DNA of 54,423 nucleotides from Cytophagales bacterium (lineage in GTDB: Bacteria > Bacteroidota > Bacteroidia > Cytophagales > Cyclobacteriaceae): the NCBI GenBank assembly GCA_020402945.1, contig JADBYQ010000012.1, forward strand, positions 1 through 54,423, given 5' to 3'. The notes beneath the pieces are model-generated. The model made no database searches. It had not been told where the DNA came from and saw nothing but the letters and a program-made list of their open reading frames with translations. This document shows positions 17,167 through 26,243 of this stretch, piece by piece (position 1 is the first letter of the stretch; the number at the start of each line of letters is the position of its first letter). Made by a program: the position numbers and the translations under genes.

Positions 17167-18684
17167 CTACTTCTTATCCACCACCAATCTTCCCTCTCTA
17201 TTTGCTACTTCCCAAGCGGTGTGAAACGCAGTCTTGGCTCTTTTAGCAAGTAGATCAAACTCAATTTTGCCAATCTCATCACTCACTTGATGATAGTCTT
17301 CGTGGATGCCGTCAAAGAAGAAGACAATCGGAATTCCCTTCTTGGCAAAATTCCAATGATCGGAACGCTTATACAGGTTGGTAGGATGATTTTCATCGTT
17401 GTAGGTGTAGTCAAACTCTAACTTTTCGTTTTCACGGTTTGTTCTTTCATTGATCTCCTGCAGTTCTGAGGATAGCTTATCAGCACCGATGACATATACG
17501 TAGTCGGGTTTGTCTTTGTGCTCAGGGTCACGTCTTCCAATCATGTCAATGTTGATATCAACTACGGTGTTGGCAAGTGGAAATACAGGATGTTCGGAAT
17601 AATATTCAGAACCGAATAGTCCTTGCTCTTCGCCTGTAACAGTCATAAATAAAATGCTTCTGCGGGGGCCTTTGCCATCTTTTTTCGCCTGAGCGAACGC
17701 CTTTGCAATTTGAAGAACACTTACTGTTCCAGAACCATCATCATCTGCACCATTGTTGATTACGTCTTTTCCTTCGCCCGGATTTTTTCCGATGTGATCG
17801 AAGTGAGCTGTGATCACAACCAATTCATCTTTTTTATCGGTGCCCTCCATATAACCCAAAATGTTTTCAGATTTTACGGTTGTGATGTTCATCGCTACCT
17901 GGTAAGTGATTTTTCCGGGCTTCACTTTTGCTAACAGTTTTTTAGATGGATCTGCGGCAGCAGCGGTTGCAAGTTTTGCGGAAGTTGTGTTGAATACTTT
18001 CTCTGTTGCGGTCTGGTTTAAAAAGAAAATTCCTTTGTTGGGGCTTGTTGGGTCGGGCCTATTCAATGTCAAATTTCCACCAGACAAGAAACCTTGCATT
18101 TGCGCTGCAAATGTTTTGAATTCGTCCGGTTTGCCTGCTGGTATTATAAAAACCATCTTCGCTCCTTTTTCGCGGGCAAGAGCAACGGGTTTTCGCAAAC
18201 CTGACATGATACTAAATGACAACGGATCGCTTTGTAGGGCGACAGCTTTATCCTTCACGATGAGATTTGCGTAATCTTCTTCTCTTCCTTTGCCAACAAA
18301 AACAATGTCAGCCGATACTTCGCCATTAGAGTCGGCTGAGCCATAGTACATAATCTCATTGAAGTTGGCATATTTTGAGACACCTGCTTTGACATAAATA
18401 TCTGCTGGAGCAACAGAGAATAAATCAACAGGCATATAATGAGAACCATTTACAGGTCCACTTAGGCCAAGTTGCTCAAAGTAAAAGCTAATGAATGCCG
18501 CAGCCATTTTTTGGCCACGGGTTCCTGTCTTCCGTCCTTCTAATGCATCTGAAGCCAGAATGGAAAGATTTTCTTTGAGGTCGGCAGTGGTGATCAGGCT
18601 GGCATATTTAGCAGCAGGGTTTTCCTGCGACCAACTAAACTGTACTGTTAAGACGAAGAGCAGAAGCGAAGAGAGTTTTTTCAT
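17167..18684 (-). CDS. Secreted M28-family zinc aminopeptidase with inserted PA domain
   Basis: A 505-aa metallopeptidase. The signal peptide is MKKLSSLLLFVLTVQFSWSQ. A protease-associated (PA) domain spans roughly residues 110-260. The catalytic M28 domain has the zinc ligands in VITAHFDHIG, NNGADDDGSG, TGEEQGLFGS, NIDMIGRRD and the C-terminal YHQVSDE. These match the di-zinc aminopeptidase pattern H, D, E, D, H. It acts outside the cytoplasm, trimming N-terminal residues from peptides; exact substrates are unknown. The gene is alone, minus strand, with 140 bases upstream. Complete and typical in length. Confidence 0.93.
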   Translation of the reverse strand: MKKLSSLLLFVLTVQFSWSQENPAAKYASLITTADLKENLSILASDALEGRKTGTRGQKMAAAFISFYFEQLGLSGPVNGSHYMPVDLFSVAPADIYVKAGVSKYANFNEIMYYGSADSNGEVSADIVFVGKGREEDYANLIVKDKAVALQSDPLSFSIMSGLRKPVALAREKGAKMVFIIPAGKPDEFKTFAAQMQGFLSGGNLTLNRPDPTSPNKGIFFLNQTATEKVFNTTSAKLATAAAADPSKKLLAKVKPGKITYQVAMNITTVKSENILGYMEGTDKKDELVVITAHFDHIGKNPGEGKDVINNGADDDGSGTVSVLQIAKAFAQAKKDGKGPRRSILFMTVTGEEQGLFGSEYYSEHPVFPLANTVVDINIDMIGRRDPEHKDKPDYVYVIGADKLSSELQEINERTNRENEKLEFDYTYNDENHPTNLYKRSDHWNFAKKGIPIVFFFDGIHEDYHQVSDEIGKIEFDLLAKRAKTAFHTAWEVANREGRLVVDKK

Positions 18685-18824
18685 GTTTCAGTATTTATTT
18701 TAAGAATAGATCAATGTATGAGACACACGAAGAATCTAGAACGGTCAAAGGTTTCATTACAAACTTTGATGATTTTAATCAAAGATATGCCAAAATAATG
18801 GTGGGATGAAAATCAAGGGCTCTG

Positions 18825-19991
18825 TTAAAAACGACTCTTTCGCCACAAATCAATAGTGCTAAACCAAGGTTCCATAAAACGCTTGTCGCGCAATAGCACG
18901 TAGTTGTCGGGGTCGTAGACGCTTCCGCTTTTCACGAACGTAAAACGCACGTTGGCGCTTTTGTAATTCCACACCTCGTTACCACCGTTCTTGCTGAGTT
19001 CGTCTGGAACACCAAACACTGTGTAGATCATGCCCCGATCCATCTTCCACCCTTCTTTGAAAGAGCTGAAATACTGATTGGCTATTTCGACTCGCTTAAA
19101 ATAGCTACGCATAAAATTCTTGGCACGGTCTTTATCGCGGGTGATATCTAAAATTACTTTGTCAAACTTTGGCTTTTCATTATCGGCCGCAGCGAGTTGT
19201 TTAAACTCATCCGGTGTAGTGACAAAGATGAGTGGAGAAACAAGTTCTTGTACTTTTGAGTATTTCGGAAAATTCTCGGGCACGACCCGCAGCGCAAACC
19301 CATCTGCGGCATTGGTGTCTTGTTGAAATAGGTAGAGGCCTTCTCGTTTTACTGAAAATGTTGCGTTGTTCTCAAGGCGAAAAGTAGAGTCATGAAACAA
19401 AAACCGTTCTACGGGTGCTGACTTTTCAGAAAAAGGCGGATAAGGTTGATAGAAAGAAGCTGTTTTATAGAATGATACAAACATGGTTTTTTCATCACAG
19501 CTCTTAATCGTGTAATCTTTTCCTGATCGCAGAAAATTTTCTGAGAGCACACCTGTCTTCGATTCTATCCATCCTCTTTTCGGATAGATGCCTTCCATCA
19601 GTTTGAAGTAGTACCAATTTTTTTGACTTTGGAGGTGAGTAACCTTGGCTAACAAAATCCAAGGCTTTTCAGGAATAGGGAAAGAAAGCTGCCCCGATTT
19701 TTCATTGCCAACTGGTCTGGTGGTAGAATCATTTTCGGTAATGGATGCCCCGTCTCGAACGACATAAGAATCCCTTCGTTCCCAGGTTAAGGAATATTGA
19801 TCGGCCGGGAACTGTGTGGTTCGGAGCACATAATTCACAATAAGCTGATTTTGGCCACGGGCCAAATCCAATTGAAGATTTACTTCATTTTGTGGGTTAT
19901 ACCAATGCCTAAAATTGAGCCCGGTTATTGACTGCCCCGATAATTCACTCAGAAATAGAAAAAGCGTAAAAGAAAGAACAAATCGCTTCAT
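18825..19991 (-). CDS. GWxTD domain-containing secreted protein
   Basis: A 388-aa protein with a signal peptide (MKRFVLSFTLFLFLSELSGQ). The C-terminal region (about 290-388) resembles the GWxTD domain: a charged helix, then FKEGWKMDRGMIYTVFGVPDE and EVWNY. The eponymous motif reads GWKMD here instead of GWxTD. The N-terminal part (about 25-280) is beta-rich and unrecognised. The ATG at 19991 is chosen because it starts the signal peptide; a start at 20018 would add nine residues. The function of the family is not established. Divergent from the methyltransferase gene, sharing about 100 bases of promoter region. Confidence 0.82.
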   Translation of the reverse strand: MKRFVLSFTLFLFLSELSGQSITGLNFRHWYNPQNEVNLQLDLARGQNQLIVNYVLRTTQFPADQYSLTWERRDSYVVRDGASITENDSTTRPVGNEKSGQLSFPIPEKPWILLAKVTHLQSQKNWYYFKLMEGIYPKRGWIESKTGVLSENFLRSGKDYTIKSCDEKTMFVSFYKTASFYQPYPPFSEKSAPVERFLFHDSTFRLENNATFSVKREGLYLFQQDTNAADGFALRVVPENFPKYSKVQELVSPLIFVTTPDEFKQLAAADNEKPKFDKVILDITRDKDRAKNFMRSYFKRVEIANQYFSSFKEGWKMDRGMIYTVFGVPDELSKNGGNEVWNYKSANVRFTFVKSGSVYDPDNYVLLRDKRFMEPWFSTIDLWRKSRF

Positions 19992-20068
19992 AAGGATCAT
20001 TAAGATTATTCGCTCCAATTAGTGGGGCTGTTAACTCGTTATTGAACGTTAAATTTAGCGAATTGCGT

Positions 20069-20077
20069 TATTTTTGC
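20069..20077 (+). promoter_or_regulatory. Bacteroidota-type -7 box before the methyltransferase gene
   Basis: TATTTTTGC matches TAnnTTTGC exactly and lies 15 bases upstream of the ATG at 20093. A TTG at 20042-20044, 24 bases upstream, could serve as the -33 element. It lies inside an in-frame upstream extension of the gene, which argues that the extension is not translated. Confidence 0.6.
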
Positions 20078-20092
20078 AGCTTAATTTTTTTG

Positions 20093-20869
20093 ATGGCTTC
20101 TGTTTATACCACTGAGATCGCCTCTGATTCCGTTGCATCGGATAACCCTATTCACCAGCGCTTGCTGAAAGCCTATGTGATTGCCACGGGGTATGTAAAA
20201 GGCAATTTGCTAGAAGTGGGGTGCGGAGAAGGCCGTGGGATAGACTGGTTATTACCAAAAATCAGTCATTACTCTGCCATTGACAAAATAGCTCCGGTTG
20301 TTGAGCAGCTGCAAAAGCGCTATCCACAAGCCAGTTTCGTCAGCGGGAATATACCTCCGCTAGCAGACTTTGCCGACAACACTTTTGATTCGGTCGTGAG
20401 TTTTCAAGTTATTGAACACATTCAAAATGACCGGTTTTTCCTAAAAGAAATTCATCGTGTTTTAAAGCCTGGTGGCATTGCTTTGCTTTCTACACCCAAT
20501 CGGCCGATGTCGCTTTCGCGCAATCCCTGGCACATTCGTGAGTACACACCCGCTGAGTTGTCAAGCCTTGCCGGGGAGCTTTTTACTTCGGTTGAGATGA
20601 AAGGAGTTGCGGGTAATGAGAAAGTGATGACCTACTACAATCGAAATAAAGAGTCGGTGAGTAGGATGATGCGGTGGGATATCTTCAACCTGCAATACAA
20701 ATTGCCAGCGGCTTTATTGAGAATCCCCTACGAATTATTGAACCGAATCAATAGAAATAAATTGAAAGACGGAGCCGATGAGTTAGTGACCGGCATACAC
20801 CATTCCGACTACCTGCTAGTAGACAACGCTGAGCAAGCACTCGATTTATTTTTGATGGTGAGGAAGTAG
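20093..20869 (+). CDS. Class I SAM-dependent methyltransferase
   Basis: A 258-aa methyltransferase of the Methyltransf_11 type. Motif I is LLEVGCGEGRG; an acidic strand end follows (YSAIDK), then FDSVVSFQVIEHI and the HRVLKPGGIALLSTPN segment. Substrate unknown. The ATG at 20093 is chosen because a TAnnTTTGC promoter box lies 15 bases upstream, within a possible longer reading frame from 20042. It is divergent from the GWxTD gene and ends one base before the converging ATPase gene. Small-molecule, lipid or quinone methylation are all possible. Confidence 0.88.
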   Translation: MASVYTTEIASDSVASDNPIHQRLLKAYVIATGYVKGNLLEVGCGEGRGIDWLLPKISHYSAIDKIAPVVEQLQKRYPQASFVSGNIPPLADFADNTFDSVVSFQVIEHIQNDRFFLKEIHRVLKPGGIALLSTPNRPMSLSRNPWHIREYTPAELSSLAGELFTSVEMKGVAGNEKVMTYYNRNKESVSRMMRWDIFNLQYKLPAALLRIPYELLNRINRNKLKDGADELVTGIHHSDYLLVDNAEQALDLFLMVRK

Positions 20870-20870
20870 G

Positions 20871-22079
20871 CTATTCCATTAAAAATTGATTTAACGGAAC
20901 AACGTCTATCTTTTTTCCGTCCTTTTTAAAACTGTCTTTTTGTTTGAGTGTGACTATTTTTCCTAACGACATGTTAAAGTAATCCATAGCGGCAAGTAGG
21001 CCACTCGTTTCTCTTTCCAGATTGTCGGCAGTCAAATCATAGCATACTTGTATTAACTCTTTCGGTTTGCCTTTTTCAAAAACCACAAAATCACATTCCT
21101 TCTTTTCGTGAAAATAATATAACTCCGTATGTGCGGTTCTCAAGTGAAGGTAGACGGCATTTTCTATCCTTCTCCCATTTTCATCGGAGAATACGATTGA
21201 GTTTTCCGTAAATAATCCTAGATCTATGGAGTAAACTTTTCTTGGGTTTCGGATTTGTTTCTTCAATGAGTAACTAAACATTGGCAAAAATTGTACGATG
21301 TAAGCATTTTCTAAAAAGCCAAAGTAGTCTAATAATGCACTTACTGATTTTATCGCAAACAATTTTGTAAGGTTACTAGCAGAGACCGGTTTTGCGATAT
21401 TGGATAGTAAGTAAACAGCCAACTGCTTCAACGATTTTACATCCCTCACCGCGTAGCGGACCGCTATATCGCGATACAGAATATCCTCCAATAGTTGATT
21501 GAGCACAAATCCGTTTTCTGTCTTTAAATATTCCGGAAAGCCGCCTTTTCGTAGGTATTCCAACACCGATTTCTCGGTGTCTTTTAACTTTCTAAACCCT
21601 AAGAATTCTGTATAAGAAAAAGGAAATAATTCTACAGAAAGATGCCTACCCGTCAGCTTGGTACCCAATTCTTTGCTTAGCAGGGTGGCATTTGAACCTG
21701 TAATCACCACTTTGTAGCCTTCGTCCAGTTTGTGCCTTACAAACAGTTCCCAGTTTTCAAGCAGTTGTATTTCATCAAAGAATAAGACGGAGGGATTTCT
21801 CTTGACAATTTCATTGCTCAGGCGATTGAAGTCGTCATTCTCAAATCCTGCCAATCGCGGGTCTTCAAAATGGAGATAGAAGGCGTTGCTGAACTTTTCT
21901 CTCAAAAGTTGAAAGAGTAGTGTGCTTTTTCCACACCTCCTTATGCCCGTTATAATCAACGCAAAATTGTTGGGCAACTTCAATTTAGGCAGTAGTTCTC
22001 TTTGCCAGCCCACGTTCTTGTTTTGGAAATTTTCAGCCTGGGCATCCGCTACCTCAGCCAGTTGGGATTGTAAGAGCAT
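20871..22079 (-). CDS. AAA ATPase with DUF4143 C-terminal domain
   Basis: A 402-aa protein of the AAA_14 + DUF4143 type. Walker A is GIRRCGKST (residues 45-53), Walker B LFFDEIQ near 100, and sensor-like ITGSNATLL near 127. The C-terminal half (about 190-400) is the DUF4143 domain with a restriction-enzyme-like fold: note FHEKKECDFVVFEKGK, a D/E-x-K-type segment. These proteins are common, scattered and often horizontally moved; their role is unknown, with toxin-antitoxin or defence links suggested. Here it is a lone gene between a methyltransferase and a DUF2723 gene, with a striking repeat array just upstream of its start. Confidence 0.87.
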   Translation of the reverse strand: MLLQSQLAEVADAQAENFQNKNVGWQRELLPKLKLPNNFALIITGIRRCGKSTLLFQLLREKFSNAFYLHFEDPRLAGFENDDFNRLSNEIVKRNPSVLFFDEIQLLENWELFVRHKLDEGYKVVITGSNATLLSKELGTKLTGRHLSVELFPFSYTEFLGFRKLKDTEKSVLEYLRKGGFPEYLKTENGFVLNQLLEDILYRDIAVRYAVRDVKSLKQLAVYLLSNIAKPVSASNLTKLFAIKSVSALLDYFGFLENAYIVQFLPMFSYSLKKQIRNPRKVYSIDLGLFTENSIVFSDENGRRIENAVYLHLRTAHTELYYFHEKKECDFVVFEKGKPKELIQVCYDLTADNLERETSGLLAAMDYFNMSLGKIVTLKQKDSFKKDGKKIDVVPLNQFLME

Positions 22080-22089
22080 GTGATCTTTA

Positions 22090-22138
22090 TTTGATACAAA
22101 GCTACGATATCATAGCTTTGTATCAAACGATATCATAG
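22090..22138. promoter_or_regulatory. Interlocked inverted and direct repeats upstream of the DUF4143 ATPase gene
   Basis: A perfect 14-base inverted repeat, TTTGATACAAAGCT (22090-22103) and AGCTTTGTATCAAA (22114-22127), flanks a 10-base spacer. Overlapping it, ACGATATCATAG occurs twice as a direct repeat (22104-22115 and 22127-22138). The array starts 11 bases before the ATPase start codon, where an operator for autoregulation would be expected. It could also be the scar or target of an insertion. Confidence 0.75.
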
Positions 22139-22179
22139 TTTTATAACGAAAGATATGGATTTCTGGCCAAAGCCAGCAC

Positions 22180-25140
22180 TTATCTATCCTCCTGTGGCAA
22201 ATCGCCTCGCATTTGTAAACTAGCTACCAGTCTTGTATAGGCGTCCTCGTACTTCTTGGCCAATTCCTCTTCTCCATTTTCATAGAGGGCTCGCTGAATG
22301 GCGTTAAGTATAAAAATGTTTCTTCTCAGATCGCTGGTTAGCCCATACCCTTCGTTGATCAAGTACGTAGCCATTTCCTCTGACCGATCACCAATCACTT
22401 TACTGATCTCAATGGCTTTATCTTTTTCCCCCACTTGAAAGAGCAAGTCGATGGTTTCAGGAGTAGTGTGATCGTACTTGATGGCTTTGTCTGGCATTTT
22501 GGCCAGTGAAAACAAAAGCACGCTATCAGCCTTAGCCATTTTGCCTTCATCAATTAGCGCTTGTGCGAGTGAGTTCAACGAGCTGCGATGGTTCACCACG
22601 AATCCTCTATAGTCATCCGTGTAATAGATTTTCTCATTGTCCAATCCGCGATAGCGAAACTTGTTAAGCATGATGTCATAACTTCTCTCGGTATCTACCA
22701 GGTATTCTCTGTCTTGGCGTGGATTTTTAACGGGAAGAATCCGGTAGGCATTTCCTTCCTGAACTGCGTACGGGCTCAGATCCAAATTAATTTGTGACAT
22801 GGAAGTATGATTCAAATAAAGTGGACGTTCCCAATTATTTGACACCAACAGATCAAGAAGTGCAAGATCTTTTTTCTCCAATCCTCCACGCAGTAGTCTG
22901 ATTTTCATTTGATCCACCACCAAACTATCCATGCCCTTAGGGATGATTCCTTTGGCGAGGACAGCCGCTTTATCAATGTTCAAAGTAAATACTCTACTCG
23001 GCACTACGTTTCGATCATTATCACGCAATTGTTTATAGTCCTTAGAAATCAGCTCGATGTACTGCTTCGCATCAATGCTCGCAATCTTCATATCGACAAA
23101 TGGCAGGTAGTCATTTGGCCCCCCTTGCTGGTAATTTTTTGGAGAGAGTGTGTAAGGGAAAGGCTCTGATTCATATGCTTTTCGTGTTGTTTGGTCGATG
23201 TACCAATCCGTATTGAAGTAGCTCAAGACCATCACGCGTAAATCTGTGCGAACGCCTTCGGTTTCTTGGGCGTACCAGAGCGGGAAGGTGTCATTGTCGC
23301 CACCAGTGAAAATGATTCCATTGGGTGCGCAAGACTCCAGGTAGTTCGTAGCTGAGTCTACCGAGAAAAAGCGATCGGAGCGATTGTGATCGTCCCACCC
23401 GTCTTTGGCCATCAGTGCCGGAGCCACTAAGCCTATAAGCGTGGCAGCAATGGCTGCGGTTTTACCGTTCTTTAAAAACTTCTGAATTACTTCTGCCAAG
23501 CCGATCACGGCCAATCCAATCCAAAAAGCGAACGCGTAGTAAGATCCAGCATAAATGTAGTCGCGCTCACGCGGCTCCGTTGGTGGAGAATTAAGGTAGA
23601 CCACAATGGCCACACCGAGCATCACAAACAGTAGCCCAACGACTGCAAAACTCTTTGTGTCCTTCGTGAACTGATAAAACATGCCCACCAGTCCTAGAAT
23701 AAACGGGATCATGAAGAAATTATTTCTGGCTTCGTTGTTGGCCAACACATCAGGTACATTTTTGAACCATTGCCCAGGCTTTAGCCAATCTGCGCCTTGC
23801 TCATCGCTTTCGCGACCGGCAAAATTCCACATGAAATAGCGCATATACATGGTGCCTATTTGGTGCGTAAACATGTAGTATAAGTTTTGGCCGAAGGTTG
23901 GCTTTTGACCTTCGGGAATGCCCAGAATATTCATGTACGTTTCCTTGTGCTCAGAATTCCAAACGCGGGGTAATATTGTCTGTTGGTCAGGCTCGTAGAC
24001 ATAGCTGAATTTTCTATCTGTGATTTCATATTTGTCTTTCCCTTTTGTGTAGATCGGCTCGCCATAATCCACGCCAATAACTTGAGCTGAGTAGTAGGGA
24101 CCATACAACAACGGTCGGCTGCCATATTGCTCGCGCTTCAGGTAGCGGACAAAACTCATCGCATCCTTTGGTGCATTTTCGTTAATCAATGTATCGTATC
24201 CAGAACGTATGATAATAGTTGCATACGATCCGTAACCGATCAGAATGAAGGCAGTGCCCAGCAAAACTGTATTCCATACCGGCTTGTTTTTCTTTTGAGT
24301 GTAGTAAATTCCAAACGCCAGCGAACCTGCAAGCAATAGTGTAAATACCAGGGCGCCCGATCCGAAGAACAATCCCAGTGTGTTTACGAAGAATATCTCA
24401 AAATTACCTGCAATGGTTGGTAGGCCAGGCACGATGAAATCATTAATGAACATAACAATAGCAACACTGACAAGGAGCGCTGCAATAATGCCCCAGGTAG
24501 TTGGTTTGAATTTTTTGAAATAATAGATCAGCCCCAAAGCCGGTACAGTCACTAAATTGAGCATGTGTACACCAATAGAAAGCCCCATCATGTAGGTCAC
24601 AAGCAGTAGCCATCGGTTGGCTTTGCTTTCGTCTTCGATGACGTCCCACTTTAAAACGCCCCATACCACAAAGGCGGTAAAGAACGATGACATCGCATAA
24701 ACTTCAGCCTCTACTGCTGAGAACCAAAAAGAATCGGAAAAAGTGTAAGCCAACGAACCAACCAGACCCGCTCCCATCAGCAGCCATGTTTTTTCTTCGT
24801 TTATCTCGGAGTCTTTCGTGGCTCCGATCATTTTTCTACCCAAAAGTGTAATAGACCAGAAAAGAAAAAGAATGGTAAAGGCACTAGCCAGCACACTCAT
24901 GAAGTTGATCCAATAGGCTACTTTAGTTACATCGCCCATGGCAAGGAAGGAAAACACCCGCCCCATTAACAAGAAGAGAGGAGCACCGGGGGGATGAGGA
25001 ACCTGTAGTTTATAAGAGACTGAAATAAACTCGCCACAATCCCAGTAGCTGGCGGTTTCCTCCATGGTGATAAAATAAACCAGCAAAGCGATGGCGAAAG
25101 TGACCCAACCGGTCAGATTATTGGCTTTTTTGAAATTCAT
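22180..25140 (-). CDS. DUF2723 family membrane protein (putative protein O-glycosyltransferase, GT-C type)
   Basis: A 986-aa protein of the DUF2723 family. About twelve membrane segments fill residues 10-560, beginning with a first helix, then YWDCGEFISVSYKLQVPHPPG, which carries the acidic loop residues typical of GT-C enzymes that use lipid-linked sugars. A soluble C-terminal part (about 600-986) includes GDNDTFPLWYAQE and a helical tail. The family is thought to transfer sugars to exported proteins. The ATG at 25140 gives the family start; an in-frame start at 25281 would add 47 unlikely residues and collide with the divergent gene. A TATTTTCGC -7-like box lies at 25162-25170 on this strand. 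Confidence 0.9.
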   Translation of the reverse strand: MNFKKANNLTGWVTFAIALLVYFITMEETASYWDCGEFISVSYKLQVPHPPGAPLFLLMGRVFSFLAMGDVTKVAYWINFMSVLASAFTILFLFWSITLLGRKMIGATKDSEINEEKTWLLMGAGLVGSLAYTFSDSFWFSAVEAEVYAMSSFFTAFVVWGVLKWDVIEDESKANRWLLLVTYMMGLSIGVHMLNLVTVPALGLIYYFKKFKPTTWGIIAALLVSVAIVMFINDFIVPGLPTIAGNFEIFFVNTLGLFFGSGALVFTLLLAGSLAFGIYYTQKKNKPVWNTVLLGTAFILIGYGSYATIIIRSGYDTLINENAPKDAMSFVRYLKREQYGSRPLLYGPYYSAQVIGVDYGEPIYTKGKDKYEITDRKFSYVYEPDQQTILPRVWNSEHKETYMNILGIPEGQKPTFGQNLYYMFTHQIGTMYMRYFMWNFAGRESDEQGADWLKPGQWFKNVPDVLANNEARNNFFMIPFILGLVGMFYQFTKDTKSFAVVGLLFVMLGVAIVVYLNSPPTEPRERDYIYAGSYYAFAFWIGLAVIGLAEVIQKFLKNGKTAAIAATLIGLVAPALMAKDGWDDHNRSDRFFSVDSATNYLESCAPNGIIFTGGDNDTFPLWYAQETEGVRTDLRVMVLSYFNTDWYIDQTTRKAYESEPFPYTLSPKNYQQGGPNDYLPFVDMKIASIDAKQYIELISKDYKQLRDNDRNVVPSRVFTLNIDKAAVLAKGIIPKGMDSLVVDQMKIRLLRGGLEKKDLALLDLLVSNNWERPLYLNHTSMSQINLDLSPYAVQEGNAYRILPVKNPRQDREYLVDTERSYDIMLNKFRYRGLDNEKIYYTDDYRGFVVNHRSSLNSLAQALIDEGKMAKADSVLLFSLAKMPDKAIKYDHTTPETIDLLFQVGEKDKAIEISKVIGDRSEEMATYLINEGYGLTSDLRRNIFILNAIQRALYENGEEELAKKYEDAYTRLVASLQMRGDLPQEDR

Positions 25141-25161
25141 GTTTTTCGATAAAAATGAAGC

Positions 25162-25197
25162 GCGAAAATAGGGAAAATAAACGCATACCCGCTCAAA
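25162..25197 (-). promoter_or_regulatory. Probable promoter of the DUF2723 gene
   Basis: Read on the minus strand, TTTG (25194-25197) and TATTTTCGC (25162-25170) are separated by 23 bases. The second differs from TAnnTTTGC by one base. The pair lies 22 bases before the ATG at 25140 and supports that start. Confidence 0.45.
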
Positions 25198-25274
25198 GTG
25201 TTGCAAGGAACAAGTAGGCAAACTGGATGGTCGCTTTTCTAGTTTACCCCAAAATGGCTTGCTAATATTGTAAA

Positions 25275-26243
25275 ATGGCATCTATCGCGATAAAGAAATT
25301 TGAGAAAACTGACACTGTGCTGTGGAATAGCTTTGTGAAAGAAGCCAAAAATGCTACTTTTTTGTTCGATCGTGGGTACATGGACTATCATGCCGATCGG
25401 TTTAAGGATCATTCATTATTGCTTTTTGCGGAAGGGAAGTTAAAGGCTCTTTTTGTAGCCAATGAAAATAACCACGAAATCGTTTCTCATGAAGGGCTAA
25501 GCTATGGTGGTATGTTGCTAGAGCCAGAGGCGCGTTTGGAAGACGTTCTAACTTGGTTTTTTCACATCGTCCGATATTATCATCAGTTGGGTTTTGAAAG
25601 GGTTATTTATAGGTGTCTGCCCTTTTACTATGCAACCTACCCGGCACAAGAGGATTTGTATGCCTTGTTTCTTCTAAAAGCAGCCTTGCTTCAGCGGGAT
25701 ACTAGCTCGGTATTCGTGAAAGCCATGCCACTGCCTTACCAACAGCGCAGGAAGAAGAATGCGAGAAAAAACTCGGGCTCCTTTCTCATTTCAAGAGCCA
25801 ATGATCCTAGCGAATTTTGGAACGATGTTCTGATTCCTAACTTAAAACAGAAGTTTGGAGCTGAACCCGTACATTCATTGAAAGAAATAAAGAAACTGAT
25901 GCAGAGCTTCCCCAATCACATTCAGTTATTTGAGGTTCGAGACCAGGGTTTGCTGGGAGGAACGGTCATTTACTCAACCCCATTAACAGCCCATGCACAA
26001 TATACCTCAGCTAATACTTTGGGAAAGGAAATGGGGGCACTGGACGTTCTGTTCCACCATTTGTTAAGTGACGTGTTTCAAGAGAAAGCCTACTTTAGCT
26101 TTGGAACCTCCAACGGTGATCCGGGTCAAACGTTGAATCGAGGGCTCGTCAACTGGAAGGAAGGATTTGGCGCGCGTACCTTTGTGATTGATACCTATCA
26201 AATCGAGACGGGGAACCATACATTATTATCCGGTTATGAATAG
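25275..26243 (+). CDS. GNAT/FemAB-like acyltransferase family protein
   Basis: A 322-aa protein resembling the double-GNAT (FemAB-like) acyltransferases found in polysaccharide loci. Features include the N-terminal 'W..FV..AKNATFLFDRGYMDYHADRF', a central beta/alpha segment and a C-terminal GNAT half with LFEVRDQGLLGGTVIY and FGTSNGDPGQTLNRGL. It starts the surface-polysaccharide cluster and overlaps the sugar aminotransferase by eight bases, which suggests that it N-acylates the amino sugar made by that enzyme. That link is inference. Start ATG at 25275 follows a TAATATTG -7-like sequence. Confidence 0.75.
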   Translation: MASIAIKKFEKTDTVLWNSFVKEAKNATFLFDRGYMDYHADRFKDHSLLLFAEGKLKALFVANENNHEIVSHEGLSYGGMLLEPEARLEDVLTWFFHIVRYYHQLGFERVIYRCLPFYYATYPAQEDLYALFLLKAALLQRDTSSVFVKAMPLPYQQRRKKNARKNSGSFLISRANDPSEFWNDVLIPNLKQKFGAEPVHSLKEIKKLMQSFPNHIQLFEVRDQGLLGGTVIYSTPLTAHAQYTSANTLGKEMGALDVLFHHLLSDVFQEKAYFSFGTSNGDPGQTLNRGLVNWKEGFGARTFVIDTYQIETGNHTLLSGYE

